The position numbers and the translations under genes are program-made. From Flabesymbios commensalis (Eukaryota > Annelida > Polychaeta > Terebellida > Flabelligeridae), in NCBI GenBank assembly GCA_964017125.1, contig OZ024912.1, forward strand, positions 64,338,390 to 64,402,389: a stretch of 64,000 nt of DNA, written 5' to 3'. Of the stretch, positions 11,003-21,361 are shown in pieces. The number at the start of each line of letters is the position of its first letter. Position 1 is the stretch's first letter. Below the pieces are notes generated by a model. It searched no databases. It worked only from the letters and a program-made list of their open reading frames with translations, and was not told the origin of the DNA.

Positions 11003-11244
11003 GGTTGATGTCGACATTTATGAGGTGTGTCGATTTTAATGAAATAGACGGAAATAAAACACATCGAACATAGTAATAATTTTTAATATCACATCCTAAG
11101 TTATTGTGGCGAGTATCACATTTTTTAATATATTAGAAAATAAACATGATTAGACTGGTCGAAAAATTATTGGATGGCTGTCTGCGCTGCCAGTAGGTAA
11201 TCGAAAGGAATTATGCTTATCATAATTGTTTCTGTTTTGGCTGC

Positions 11245-11540
11245 ATTTCAATCGTCCGAACTGTCACAGTTCGTACATGTTTGGCAAATACAAGAAGAGC
11301 ATATCGTTGTACAATATAGTTCAGCTTTGCGACATTTGCACCTCTTTGAACAAGCCACTTTGCACACGCAGCTCACTATATTTAGAACTCTTTCTGGAGC
11401 GACTGCTCTTTCAGTTTGAGTCGATGACAAACGACCATGAAATAAATTCCATCCCCAGTCTGTAGCAATTATGTTATCATTTCCAAGCCACTCCTGTACA
11501 GCAAAATATGCTCTGCATGAGTTTATCAGTAGATGACGTC
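11245..11540 (-). pseudogene. Cys-rich C-terminal fragment of an uncharacterised transposon-associated protein
   Basis: On the minus strand the frame reads AYFAVQEWLGND, then DWGW, then a C-terminal cysteine cluster (CSKRCKCRKAELYC and TICSSC) ending in CQTCTNCDSSDD and a stop at about 11245. The pattern HxxRAYFxxQxW...WGW...CxC...CKCRK...C..C suits the C terminus of a family of uncharacterised proteins that, from memory, is widespread in marine invertebrate genomes. I cannot verify this by search. The cysteines suggest metal binding. No upstream start or full-length frame is present; the foldback at 11640 begins about 100 bp upstream. A related fragment appears to lie at 51990-53120 inside another inverted-repeat element. 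Confidence 0.5.
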
Positions 11541-11639
11541 GGAGGAAGGCTTTCTAGCTTAATCTATCAGAAGTTTAGTTGTGTCTTAAACGTTGCATGA
11601 CTTGTCAATAATCGTCCGCTGACGATGATCTTTTAAATA

Positions 11640-13190
11640 CCTAATTTAGTCCATTTTCTGCGAATGTCAATATTTGTATTATCATGGATTAGGCATTATA
11701 ATATTAGGATATTACACTTTAAATATTAGGATAATACGCAATAAAGTTATGGCAGCATTGCATGGCATTGTAATGTCAATGTCAGAATATGACATTGAAT
11801 TAGATGATATCACAGTTTAACGTCGGGATATGATCTTTTTATGTCAGGATATTTGATTGTAATATCAGGAAATAACACATAACCGTCATATGGTATTATA
11901 ATGTTCAAATATTGCTCTTTAATATAGCAAAATGACGTTATTATGTCTGGCTACATGTTTAAAAAGGCAGGATATGGTGGTTAGGTATCACGTTATTGTA
12001 TTAAAATGACAGGATATAAAATATAAGGATATATAATTTTAACATTAATATGTTAATGTTAGAGGATATGAAAGTAAGAGAGGACAAGGACAAAAGCTGT
12101 TCAAAGAGCGAGTGTCCTAATCCTATCCTATCGCACTTTCCATATCATTGAATCTTTCAAATTGCTTTTGTTGAACTGACATATGCCATCCTGATTATGA
12201 AATGTTTTCCGCGATTTCGTATTGCCATATGGCGCGTGGATCAGTCATTAAACGCCTAATAACCTTGACATGACAATATAATATCCTGACATTAAAATGC
12301 CATATCCAAACTCCTGACATTCTATATATGATGTCACATTCAGATATTATAATGTCATATTCCGTCATTATAATGTCACATTAGAATGCCTTTAAACCGC
12401 CATATCCTGATGTGATAATGTCATATCCTATCATGAAAAATGGAATATCCTGACATTAAAATATTATTTTGTGGTATTAAAGGACAATATTTGGACATTA
12501 TAAAACCATATCATGACGTTAAAGTGTCATATCCTTCTATTACATTAAAATATCCTCACGTAAAATTGTCATATCCTTCATTCAAGCTATTACTTCTTCT
12601 ATTTTATTGTCATATTCCGACACTATGATACACTATTCTGCTATTATAGTGACATGTTCTTCATTATAATGCTACCTCATCACATTACACATCACATACA
12701 TTTTTGTGACATCAATGTTTCATTGCATTAATGTATAACGTCATATCATAATATTCAAATAAAATATCCTAATATTCAAATATCATATCCTGACAATAAA
12801 ATGGCATTGTGATCTTGCAAAAACGTGTCATTTTAATATCATAACGTGATGTGTAGCCAGCATATCCTACCTTTACAAAGCTGTATTGAGACATCATAAC
12901 GTCATTTTTCTATATTAAACCCCAATGTTTGGACATTATAATACATGTCATGACGTTAAAGTGTCATATCCTGTTATTACAATCAGACATACATAAAGCT
13001 GTCATATCCTGATATCTAATTTATTATCATATTCTGACATTTTAGTGTAATATCATCACACTACAATATCATACAATGCCATCACTTTATTACGTAATAT
13101 CCTAATCTATTTAAATGCAATATCTTAATATTCAAATGCCTAATCCATGATATTAAATACAATATTGCCATTTGCAGAAAATGGAAAAAA
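11640..13190. mobile_element. Large foldback element with degenerate internal repeats
   Basis: The ends are long inverted repeats: CCATTTTCTGCGAATGTCAA then ATCATGGATTAGGCATT at 11652-11696, mirrored by AATGCCTAATCCATGAT then GCCATTTGCAGAAAATGG at 13134-13186. The interior is dozens of degenerate variants of CATATCCTGACATTATAATG in opposite orientations in the two arms. Matching inner points include GGCTACATGTTT (11949) and GATGTGTAGCCAGC (12848). The centre near 12060-12180 is non-repetitive. No coding capacity. Confidence 0.75.
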
Positions 13191-14175
13191 TTAAGTAGGC
13201 CTATGGATGGACAAACTGATAAAATTTAAAACATTGTCTTATTTAGTGTTCAAGCTGGTGTTTTATTGTACTTGGTTTTGTTATTATGTTATACCCTCAA
13301 ACATTTACACCAAATTAGCTCATATTCATATCCTAGAATAATCACAACTAAAACTTAACCGAAATAGACAAACATATTATTTACTATATAGAAGACCTAC
13401 ATTGAAATACGTCGCTGGGTTTGAAACTAGAATTTCTTACACAATTGTCAGCTTCAAATGAATGATAAATACCCCTATCTTCAACCCTTTCACCGCGGGT
13501 GGCGCCAAAAGGCGACCACCTGGCAGACCGCTGATGTCGCTAAAGTAATTACTGTTTTTAATTATGACGTTATAATAGTGAGAGGGTTTAAAATTAGACT
13601 TATTAGAATGTATAATCAATGGTTTCTGACATTATGACATTTTGTAAATTTGATAAATCTATATCTATATTTGTATATGAACAAACTGTTGGACATTGCT
13701 TAACGCGGCACCTGCGCTAAAAGAGTTGATCAATTTGGCAGCCATGTTGGATTTTATGTTGATAAGCATATTATATTAAAACTCTTGGTGATGTAAATAT
13801 ATTGTAGATTAAATGGTTCTGTAAATAAAATAAAAACATTTTTAGTTTCAACAACATGTTAATTATGGAATGTTAGTCATTTTTTTGGGGGGATCGCTTA
13901 ACATCATGGTGGCCATCTTGGATTTGTGGTAATATGAAGAGGACTGATATAATTTCTGATCTTCTGGAGATAAACTCCTTGTACCATACAACATGGGTAG
14001 AATAAATCATTTTTCAACTGCAACAGTGAGGAATTGGGGTATACCACTGTTTCTTTCAAAATGACGTTACATGGTGGCGGCCATCTTGACTTAAAGAAAA
14101 GCCACAAGGGGGATTTTTAGGGACTCTTCGGCATTCGTCTGGGGAGATGTCCAAGGATTTATTGCTAAACTGACA

Positions 14176-15697
14176 AAATTATCACAAATATCCCTGATTT
14201 TTTTTTATGTGATTCTTCAGAATACTACACGTCGTTCAGCACCTTCTAACTCCAAGGGGACGACGTAGGCTATACCCAGCGAACACGATTCATTGTGGCT
14301 TATAGCTCGGCCAATATCGCAGATCTAAAAGATCGTAGAAAACTACACTACAACATGACAACGATGTGATCGCTCGGGAATAGCCTACAATACATTTGTT
14401 GACAAAAAAGATTTTATTCCCGTTCCAGACCAGCTGTAATCATTGACTGCGAGGGCAAGGCGATCGCACAATGTCGGGCAGGTACCGGCCTGCCATTATA
14501 CCAGTGGCATGGTTCCCCAGGTAGCTACACGGTGGCGCCAGCGGGCGATGAAAGGAGACACCGGGACTAATGCGGTAAAGTGGTGAGGTAATAGAGAATT
14601 TGCTCTGCTGGCAATAACTAGTGCCGGTTCTGGGTATGTAAAGGTATACTCAGGCAAAAGCAATGCCTGGGAAAATATCTCCCCTAAAATGCTGGGACGT
14701 TTCTGCTGAGAAATCTTCTCTGGGGCACATTCTCAAATAATTATCTGTCACTGTGCATGACCAGGAATAAATAAAGAAGAAGACGGTAATGCCAACATAA
14801 GCTGTCCATATATAACAGTCCCAATCTGTATTACAACAAAAACAGGATTAAAAAAAAAGATGCTGACCATTAACAAACTCCCGACCTTTGTACAGTCTGA
14901 ATATTTGCATTTCATAAGTATTATTTTCATTAATAAGATGATACAGCGATTACACGCACTTATTTTTACGGTTAATTTTATCTCATCGACTCATCTGCTA
15001 TGGGCCTACTTGGTAATGGTTGTGATTTTTTGGTGGGTGTGTTCAAACAGTATCCGACAGGTTGAAACTGTGAGCTACTCTGTGTTGTCGGTCATTTTCG
15101 TGGGGTTGTAGTGGTCGTTTCGTGGGCTACTTTTTGGGGTAGAGCTGTGTCCACCTTACATTGTTGTGAATCGTCAACTCATATATTATTGACAATCTTA
15201 CACTATATATATAAGTTTTTGAAATCTTTTTTTTTGGTCGACTGCTAGAAAGTGCATCATATAATTCTAATTAATACATTTAACAAATTGACTATTAAAA
15301 CAGAATTTAATACACATTAGTTTTGCCATTATTTTCATAGAAAATTACTAGAAAAACAACACCAGCATCTGAACAAAAAATGATATACCAGAACTCTGTA
15401 CTATACATTCATCCAGATTAGTATACCTTGGCTTGTGAGATTCTTCTTCGAAGTGAAGTATAGAAAACACGTTTAGGTTTATAAAAGTCCAGATTTTTGT
15501 CAGTTGAATCAACACACAGTAAAATTAACATCAGGTAGGCCCCTAAAATTTCAACCAAGAGACTAAATTGATGTAATATTTTTGCAGATTTCAATTCATA
15601 AATGTGAAGCATACAAAACAAACAAATGTGTTTTCTTTAGAGTGTGATCATCAAAAGATGCTTCAGAGAAAAAGTAAAAAAATAGTTAAGTGACTAT
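14176..15697. other. No gene recognised; half of a palindromic MITE
   Basis: CAGCACCTTCTAACTCCAAG at 14234-14253 equals one arm of the palindrome at 59001-59110. The remainder, including a partial CAGCGAACACGATTCATTGT (a class E-like end) near 14278, has no supported gene. Frames of 60-83 codons near 14750-15110 show no domain. Confidence 0.45.
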
Positions 15698-15805
15698 CCA
15701 GCAAACACGACACATTGTAACAATGTTGGTTCAATGTTGGCCCATCGTCTGCGACGCTGGCCCTACATTAAACCGACATTGTTTCAATGTGTCGTGTTTG
15801 CTGGG
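15698..15805. mobile_element. Class E palindromic MITE, complete
   Basis: CCAGCAAACACGACACATTG at the left is mirrored by CAATGTGTCGTGTTTGCTGG at the right. Inner arms pair around CCCATCGTCTGCGACGCTGG. Total length 108 bp with no coding potential. CAGCAAACAC/GTGTTTGCTG ends are found on short palindromic repeats in many marine animals (recalled, not searched). Confidence 0.85.
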
Positions 15806-16989
15806 ATAAGTTCGACTAAAGGTAGAGCGTCTGGATTGGAGCTCTGGTCGTGGCCAGCTGATGTGATGTATGACTTGCTGTATTCTGGGTAGTACAGGGT
15901 GGCGAGTGGTGTATGCTGTGTCAATCAGAATTAGTGTTCGACCCCGTCCACCCACACTCACCCCCGCGCGAAGATGATCCCAGTGTTCACATGGATCCAT
16001 CTGGGGGAATAGCCGCGACAAACAAACCCCAGAATCAGATAAATGCTAGATCCCCCACCCCGACCCCCGCCAATAATGGAAACCACTCAATCTGTCGCAC
16101 TCGACAGAAATTTATAAACAAAGTAACCGCTTCTTTTCTGTTTCCGCGCTCAAGTTTCCATTTCTCGTCACTGCTGAAATACTCTATGCAGAGTCAAAAG
16201 CAGTAACTGCTTACTCAACAAGTAAGCAGTTACTGCTTTTGGCTTTGAGCGGAAGCTGACAAATTGACTGGCAGCCGCTGTCCGGCGGCGCGCGCCGCTA
16301 GTGTGCGGTGTGACCCTGCACTGAATGGGGATTTGCATAATTGAAAACAAATAATTGCTGATTGGTTTACGGAGGTTGATGATATGTCAATTATCACGTC
16401 GGCTCGCGCACACATAATAGAGTGGTTTCAGAGTGGTTCTATTAACACTCATCTCACATAACTCCACCAGCGGATATTCATCCCACAAAACAAGAAAGCT
16501 ATCTCCCAACATTGGTCTAACGTGTGGACTGTGTCATTGGGGGGGGGGGGGTATACATACAAATTTTCAGCTAGAAGATCGAGATCCATGTGTAGAAAAA
16601 AGCACCCCCGAAAGATTTAAGTAAAAAAAATAAAGAAACCAATGTCAGCCATATATCAGTCCCACCAAACTCTGAGCTAGGAAACATGTAGAATTCTGCT
16701 TTCACTTTGGCCCGGCGTCGAATGAGGTTGTGCCAAAATGATGCCATAATTGTTACTATTTTACATTTACCACGCTGTTCCACTGAGGTGTCTCAGTACC
16801 GTTTAGCCTACACAGTGCTTGAAGGTTTCTTAGAGATTACGTTTATGTGAATATTTTCGACACAAAACCATTAAAAGCATCCCCGTTAGATATTTCCAGG
16901 TCAGTTCATCAAAAACATCCACCAACCCCGCTAGAAAAAAACATTAAAACTTGGAGAATGCCACAATAAAGAAAATAAGTAAACAAATT
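15806..16989. other. No gene recognised; contains class P palindrome and G-run
   Basis: Frames of 60-97 codons on both strands overlap each other and show no domain. A polyG run lies at about 16539-16550. The class P palindrome at 16190-16246 is listed separately. Confidence 0.4.
16190..16246. repeat. Class P palindrome (copy 3, best preserved)
   Basis: AAAAGCAGTAACTGCTTACT pairs with AGTAAGCAGTTACTGCTTTT across CAACA. The flanks AGTC and GGCTTTG extend the symmetry imperfectly. Confidence 0.75.
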
Positions 16990-17545
16990 AACCCCACCAT
17001 GTAATTTGTTTTTTTAAGATGGCCTATGTCAGTGGCTGCAATCTTGTTTCTAATTAATTATTCCCAAAAGTTAATCAGAGCATCAGGAGTGCCTGGAGAA
17101 CTGCCATATCGAATTTGAATGTGATCCAACCAACGGTTCATAAGATATCGTACCCACAAGTTTTTTCGGCAGCCATTTTGTCCAAGATGTTCTCAGTCAG
17201 CAATTTTGTTTTTAATGATGACTCCTCGAACGGTAATCAGATCATCAGAAATACCCAGATACCTACTCTTTAAAATTTAAATGCGATACATCCAACGGTT
17301 CATAAGATATCGTGCTCACAAGCTTTTCGGGCTCCAAAATGGCAGTTTTTTTGCTCTGTGCCAAATAAATATATGGGGGAAATGCCCAGGTACATGGGTC
17401 ATATCTGTGAAAAATGAACAAAATTCATCAGTTAACATCTTAGTGAAAGCGAAACTGCTGATACGCCCGCGGCGACGGCGAAAACGGAAAAATGCTAAAT
17501 ACTATAAGCATCCCGATAGTATCGGGGATGCTTTATTATTAATAT
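16990..17545 (+). mobile_element. Tandem-array element with terminal hairpin
   Basis: Two to three units carry CCAACGGTTCATAAGATATC, a TCGTACCCACAAG/TCGTGCTCACAAG stretch and GGCAGCCATTTTG/CTCCAAAATGGCAG. A GC-rich CGCCCGCGGCGACGGCGAAA stretch follows. The 3' hairpin AAGCATCCCGATAGTATCGG / GGATGCT lies at 17507-17533. The layout parallels the larger array elements but with unrelated unit sequence. Confidence 0.5.
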
Positions 17546-18304
17546 AGCGTTCTTCCAACCACTGAACATCTCCAGTCTGTTCTGCTTAACGTTTATTTTC
17601 CTGGACATGTTTGAATAATTAAAGGTATAGGATATTCTTAAATTGCATTTAGAAACTGTTGGCTTCTTAATATTTTATCGATTCTTATTTTTAAACCAGC
17701 TGGTTATCTAAGCTAAAAAAAATGTTGTGACATGTGTGACATACTTTATACTATTATTGGGACAGCATCAAATTTTATAATGACAGCAGCATCAGGATAA
17801 TCTAATTAGGATTGTAGATTGTCAAATATATCTAAAGATTAGACATTTATTTCGCAATTTATATTGAAGAAAAACTGGAGAATTCGCAGTAAAAATGTCA
17901 GTTATAGGCCTATTTAAAGATTGCAAATTTGTTTCAAAACATGACTTATATTAAAGTAACGGACAATGCGTAGAAAAAATATGCATTTAAACTACACTGG
18001 ATGATTATGTTGGCAGACTATTAATGTTTTCATCTTGTGACATTCCATTATGGTAATATTCGTTCAAGTTGATTCACTCCTATAAAAAGTGCAGACTAAT
18101 CAGCATTTTGTAAGCATGTAGCGGGGTAAAACTTAATAAAAACACAACACTACTGTCATAACAATTTTCAATGAGAAGGTAATATATCCTACTCAGAAAA
18201 CAAGATAGTCAGGCTACACCAGCAGTAGATTTGTATTTGAAACGTTTTATTATCAATAATCTTAATGTGTCAAATCTATGACAAACAAGCAGGATTACAA
18301 TACA
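17546..18304. other. No gene recognised
   Basis: AT-rich unassigned sequence. Confidence 0.4.
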
Positions 18305-18420
18305 GGGGCCGTATTCTCGTACAAGTTGCGATATATCATAGGCTTCCGATTGGTCGAGATTGCCATCTCGACCAATCAGAAGCCTACGATATATCGTAAC
18401 TTGTACGAGAATACAGGCCC
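18305..18420. mobile_element. 116-bp near-perfect hairpin (class H)
   Basis: GGGCCGTATTCTCGTACAAG is mirrored by CTTGTACGAGAATACAGGCCC. The arms include GGCTTCCGATTGGTCGAGAT and its complement and meet at TTGCCA. Near-identical copies lie at 31248-31363 and 62138-62252, with a half copy at 49588-49642. No coding potential. Confidence 0.85.
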
Positions 18421-18546
18421 TGGCATATTTAACCATAACATTTCCAGATTAGGATCTGCTGTTATTTTTAATACTGGCCAGGTTGGGCACAATATACGGG
18501 TTTTACCATAAAAACTGCATTGCTGATGTTTCGTGGTTTACCATGC

Positions 18547-18749
18547 CAGGAGCGGATCCAAGGGGGTGGTTTGGGGGGGTTTAAACACCCCATCGGAAAT
18601 TTAAAAAACCTTATTTAGGGGTTTCCTTACGAACTTGATTCACACTGAGGGACAAACAGTGCCCAATAAGTCTTAGACAGCAGGAGAAAGCCTTTATCAT
18701 GCTTAAACCCCCCCCCCCGTCAGTGAAAAACTATATCCGCCTCTGCATG
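18547..18749. mobile_element. hAT-like MITE
   Basis: CAGGAGCGGATCC at the left and ATATCCGCCTCTG at the right are imperfect hAT-type inverted repeats. Inner polyG and polyC stretches also pair. No convincing 8-bp duplication. Confidence 0.45.
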
Positions 18750-18846
18750 CTTACAATAAAATTGTATTTTTGTATGTCAAATCTTGGAACACATACTGTA
18801 CATGTACCTATTTTGTGTATTTTAAGTCGAAGAAAGAACTCAATTA

Positions 18847-18897
18847 CGATAGATTCGTAAATCCGAATATCCTCGTACATTAGGAGCTACGAATCTA
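18847..18897. repeat. Short inverted repeat
   Basis: CGATAGATTCGTA and TACGAATCTATC flank about 25 bp. A possible degenerate MITE; origin unknown. Confidence 0.45.
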
Positions 18898-19026
18898 TCT
18901 TCTTTCTCCTGACTCAGCTAATCAGTAAGATTTTTCTTTTAATACAACCTTCCGCTATTTACATTATGTAATATTCACAACATGGCGACGAAATCTGACC
19001 TGCTACTTGACCAATCAAGACCAGGA

Positions 19027-19330
19027 AATGAAACGAAATGAATCGGGCTATAGGCCACCTTTGTGCACATATAGGCTAAACTGGGCCAGGAGAACTTCCT
19101 GAGGATGGTGAGATGATCGAGATGACACTGTCCTCCAGACACAGAATTCGAAATTCGAGCCCTGGCGGTCTGAGGCCGAGCACGCTACCTCTCGGTCACG
19201 GAGGCTCCCCACAATACTGACTTTCACACGTGGATGGGGAAAAAAACATTTTTTGTTTCTTTCAAACCGCCGAGACCGGGAACCGAACCCTGAACTCTGG
19301 CGTGAAAGGCAGCGGTGCTAACCACTACTC
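19027..19330 (-). mobile_element. SINE1, dimeric tRNA-like SINE (copy 1)
   Basis: On the minus strand, unit 1 has GTAGTGGTTAGCACCGCTGC (A-box-like) and GGGTTCGGTTCCCGG (B box). Unit 2 has CCGAGAGGTAGCGTGCTCGG (A-box-like) and CTCGAATTTCGAATTC (B-box-like). A unique body then ends in AGCCCGATTCATTTCGTTTC. The upstream end abuts a MITE-B at 19331, so that target duplication is not visible. Confidence 0.8.
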
Positions 19331-19566
19331 TACCCTTACAGTGCCGGGGTAGACTTTAGTCGTCGGAATCTGACGTCTCTAGACGTCAGATTCTGACGTG
19401 TAAACTCTATCCCCGCACTGTAAGAGTAAAAATATTTCTAATGGCTGTAGACCCATAACATATGTATTCAAATGAATCAGAAATAGCTAACTAAGACATG
19501 TATGATGATTTTAAATTGAAAAAACCTCCTTGTTTCCCATGTTTTTTACAAAAATATTCTAAACCT
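19331..19566 (-). mobile_element. MITE-B
   Basis: CCCTTACAGTGCCGGGGTAG, the palindromic core GACGTCTCTAGACGTCAGAT, CCCCGCACTGTAAGAGTAAA, GTAGACCCATAACATATGTA and AACTAAGACATGTATGATGA follow in reverse MITE-B order. It abuts SINE1 on its left. Confidence 0.7.
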
Positions 19567-19799
19567 TAGAGTGCTGATGTCGACTACAGTAGCATCACGG
19601 TGTCTTTACTAGCCCTTATACGACCAGTTGTGGAAACTAAAATGTGTCTTAAAACTTCAAACACTGACATTTGTTTTGTCTTAAATTTCACAAAATCAAG
19701 TAATTTTCAGTCACTTGAAGTTGTGGATCGCGGTAGCGAAACACAACTTCAAGTGACTGCAAATTTCAATTGTATAGCTCAGTGATCTAAGGGGTTAAC
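19567..19799 (+). mobile_element. MITE-A relative with divergent ends
   Basis: Ends CCTTAGAGTGCTGATG and CTCAGTGATCTAAGGGGTTAA are imperfectly inverted. The core palindrome CAGTCACTTGAAGTTGTGG / ACACAACTTCAAGTGACTG surrounds ATCGCGGTAGCGAA. Stem and loop resemble MITE-A, while the terminal 20 bp are different. Confidence 0.65.
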
Positions 19800-20019
19800 C
19801 GTGTAAGGACTACAGGTGATCCACCGTGCAGCAGGACGGCGTTTCTCTCCAAAACCAGAATTATAAGCCAGATACCACGTGGATCAAGGAAAATAGTTTC
19901 CATTTTCCTTGCGTGGATTCATATTACAACGGTTGGCTCATGGAGTTCGTCGGCCTCCGTTGTTGAAAGATTTTTATGTTCGTCGGTGAACGCTGGTGAC
20001 GTTTGGGCCTACTTAAATT
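19800..20019. other. No gene recognised
   Basis: Contains a short inverted pair, CCACGTGGATCAAGGAAAAT and ATTTTCCTTGCGTGGATTC. Otherwise unassigned. Confidence 0.35.
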
Positions 20020-20255
20020 AGCCCTTGAAGCGCCAAATTAAATTTTCATCCACTTGAAGTTGTGTCCCGCTACCGCGACCTACAACTTCATGTGGGTGAA
20101 AATTGTTCATATTTGTTTAAATTGAGACCCAAAATTTTCAAAGCGTGATCTTTAAAAACACATTTCGTTCCCAATAACTGCGATTTAAACGGCTTATGAA
20201 ACAGATTAAAAACGACCATAATCGAGCTTAGCGGTTTTGGAGTAATGGGTGCGGA
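20020..20255 (-). mobile_element. MITE-A relative
   Basis: TAGCCCTTGAAGCGCCAAATT at the left and GCTTAGCGGTTTTGGAGTAA at the right. Core: CCACTTGAAGTTGTGTCCCG, CTACCGCGACC, TACAACTTCATGTGG. Same subfamily as 8765-8999. Confidence 0.6.
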
Positions 20256-20267
20256 TCATATAAAGTT

Positions 20268-20320
20268 GTTCAAACGTTAAATCAATGTCAATGACGTTGA
20301 TTCAACGTCGCATGCCCAGG
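20268..20320. repeat. Class E-like palindrome
   Basis: ACGTTGATTCAACGTCGCATGCCCAGG is close to the complete palindrome at 58405-58452 (GACGTTGATTCAACGTCG...CCCAGTGG); only one arm is well kept here. The bracketed block is an approximate quotation of two separate words. Confidence 0.45.
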
Positions 20321-20603
20321 TAGCCTATACTGACATAATTAGGACATTAAATTTAACATTTATGATGTATATTATCATCACCAGTATAATAATTCCATCT
20401 TTGGTTTTAAAACATTATTAAGAGTGTATAGGCCCTACATATACGTATTAGCCTATATCTAAAAGACATTCAAATATATCTATGATAGCAATATGGTCTA
20501 CCGAATAAACAGGAGTATAAGTGGTTCGATGCTTACTTTAAATATGCATTTAATTTTCTTTCAATCGCTGTGTATTCAATTTATAAAGAATGATTAGGCT
20601 ACT
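20321..20603. other. No gene recognised
   Basis: AT-rich spacer with TAGGCCTA words. Confidence 0.35.
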
Positions 20604-20790
20604 GAAACAATAAATGAATGAATGAATGAATGAATGAATGAATGAATGGATGAATGAATGAATGAATGAATGAATGAATGAATGAATGAATGAATGAATG
20701 AGGTGAAAAAGCGGCAAGCCATGATACGACCACCCGAGAGAGGAACAGGATTCGAACCAGGGTTACTCGTCAAAGATAATGCCGTGCAGA
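20604..20790 (-). mobile_element. SINE3 with (TTCA)n tail
   Basis: On the minus strand a B-box-like CTGGTTCGAATCCTG is followed by GTGGTCGTATCATGGCTTG, CCGCTTTTTCACC, then a (TTCA)n microsatellite spanning about 20611-20700. A tRNA-like promoter, short body and 3' microsatellite fit a SINE. The A box is poorly kept. Confidence 0.55.
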
Positions 20791-21007
20791 TGATAAGAAT
20801 CTCAGTAAATACTAGTATACAATTAAGGTTTACATACATTTTTGATTGAAAAACACAGTATTCGTGCGGAAAAAAACCTCTAAGCGATCACAGCATTGTG
20901 AGACTTTTTTCACACTGTCCTGTACATGACGCTGGTCCTTAGAAGGTTCATCAGACGACCACGGTGGAGTGTGTCCAGCTGATCACGCTGCCTGCTCTCA
21001 ACCAGGA
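20791..21007. other. No gene recognised
   Basis: Unassigned spacer. Confidence 0.35.
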
Positions 21008-21080
21008 TCAGAATAAAAGCCAGAGCAACGCTGGGCCAACGTCACACGACGTTCGCCCAGCGTTGATCTGGCATTTATTT
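21008..21080. mobile_element. Class E palindrome
   Basis: AACGCTGGGCCAACGTC-ACAC-GACGTTCGCCCAGCGTT, flanked by AGCC/GGCATT inversions. Same architecture as the other E copies with a different stem. Confidence 0.65.
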
Positions 21081-21361
21081 CAGGCTGGGTGTGGACGGTC
21101 AGTTTATGGCCTCTCCATTTTGCATGAGATACCCACTGCTGCCGGACGACGCAACATAAATCTGACATATCTCAATCACCACGGTGATACGTCTCCGCTG
21201 TAAAGTAGCAAAAATCACAAATTGCGCCGGTGGCAGAGCAACCGAGCCGGTAGCTCATATGCGACAAAATCGCGGTTCTAAGTGCAGCAGCTGTTTCAAG
21301 CTTTAAAATATAGTAGTTCTTATTATAAGAGCGATTGAGGCTTGTATCTAGGGCTTGTACT

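Larger units (their letters stand above)
10485..14175 (-). mobile_element. Inverted-repeat DNA element with decayed cargo
   Basis: The left end (GGCATCTCCCCAGACGAATG, then CCGAAGAGTCCCTAAA) is the reverse complement of the right end at 14118-14160 (TTTAGGGACTCTTCGG, then CATTCGTCTGGGGAGATG). Further in, AAATCCAAGATGGCCGCCAT near 10606 mirrors GTGGCCATCTTGGATTT near 13908. The inverted ends therefore extend, with gaps, over several hundred bp. Inside are a decayed protein fragment (11245-11540, minus strand) and a nested foldback (11640-13190). This looks like a degraded cut-and-paste transposon. Superfamily unknown; no clear target duplication was identified. Confidence 0.6.

Noticed and set aside
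12440-12628. 62-codon frame with YP-rich repeats (HVKLSYPSFKL)
   Set aside because: It is a reading of the degenerate CATATCCT repeats of the foldback.
20594-20839. Protein with FIHS repeats
   Set aside because: Translation of the (TTCA)n tail of SINE3.
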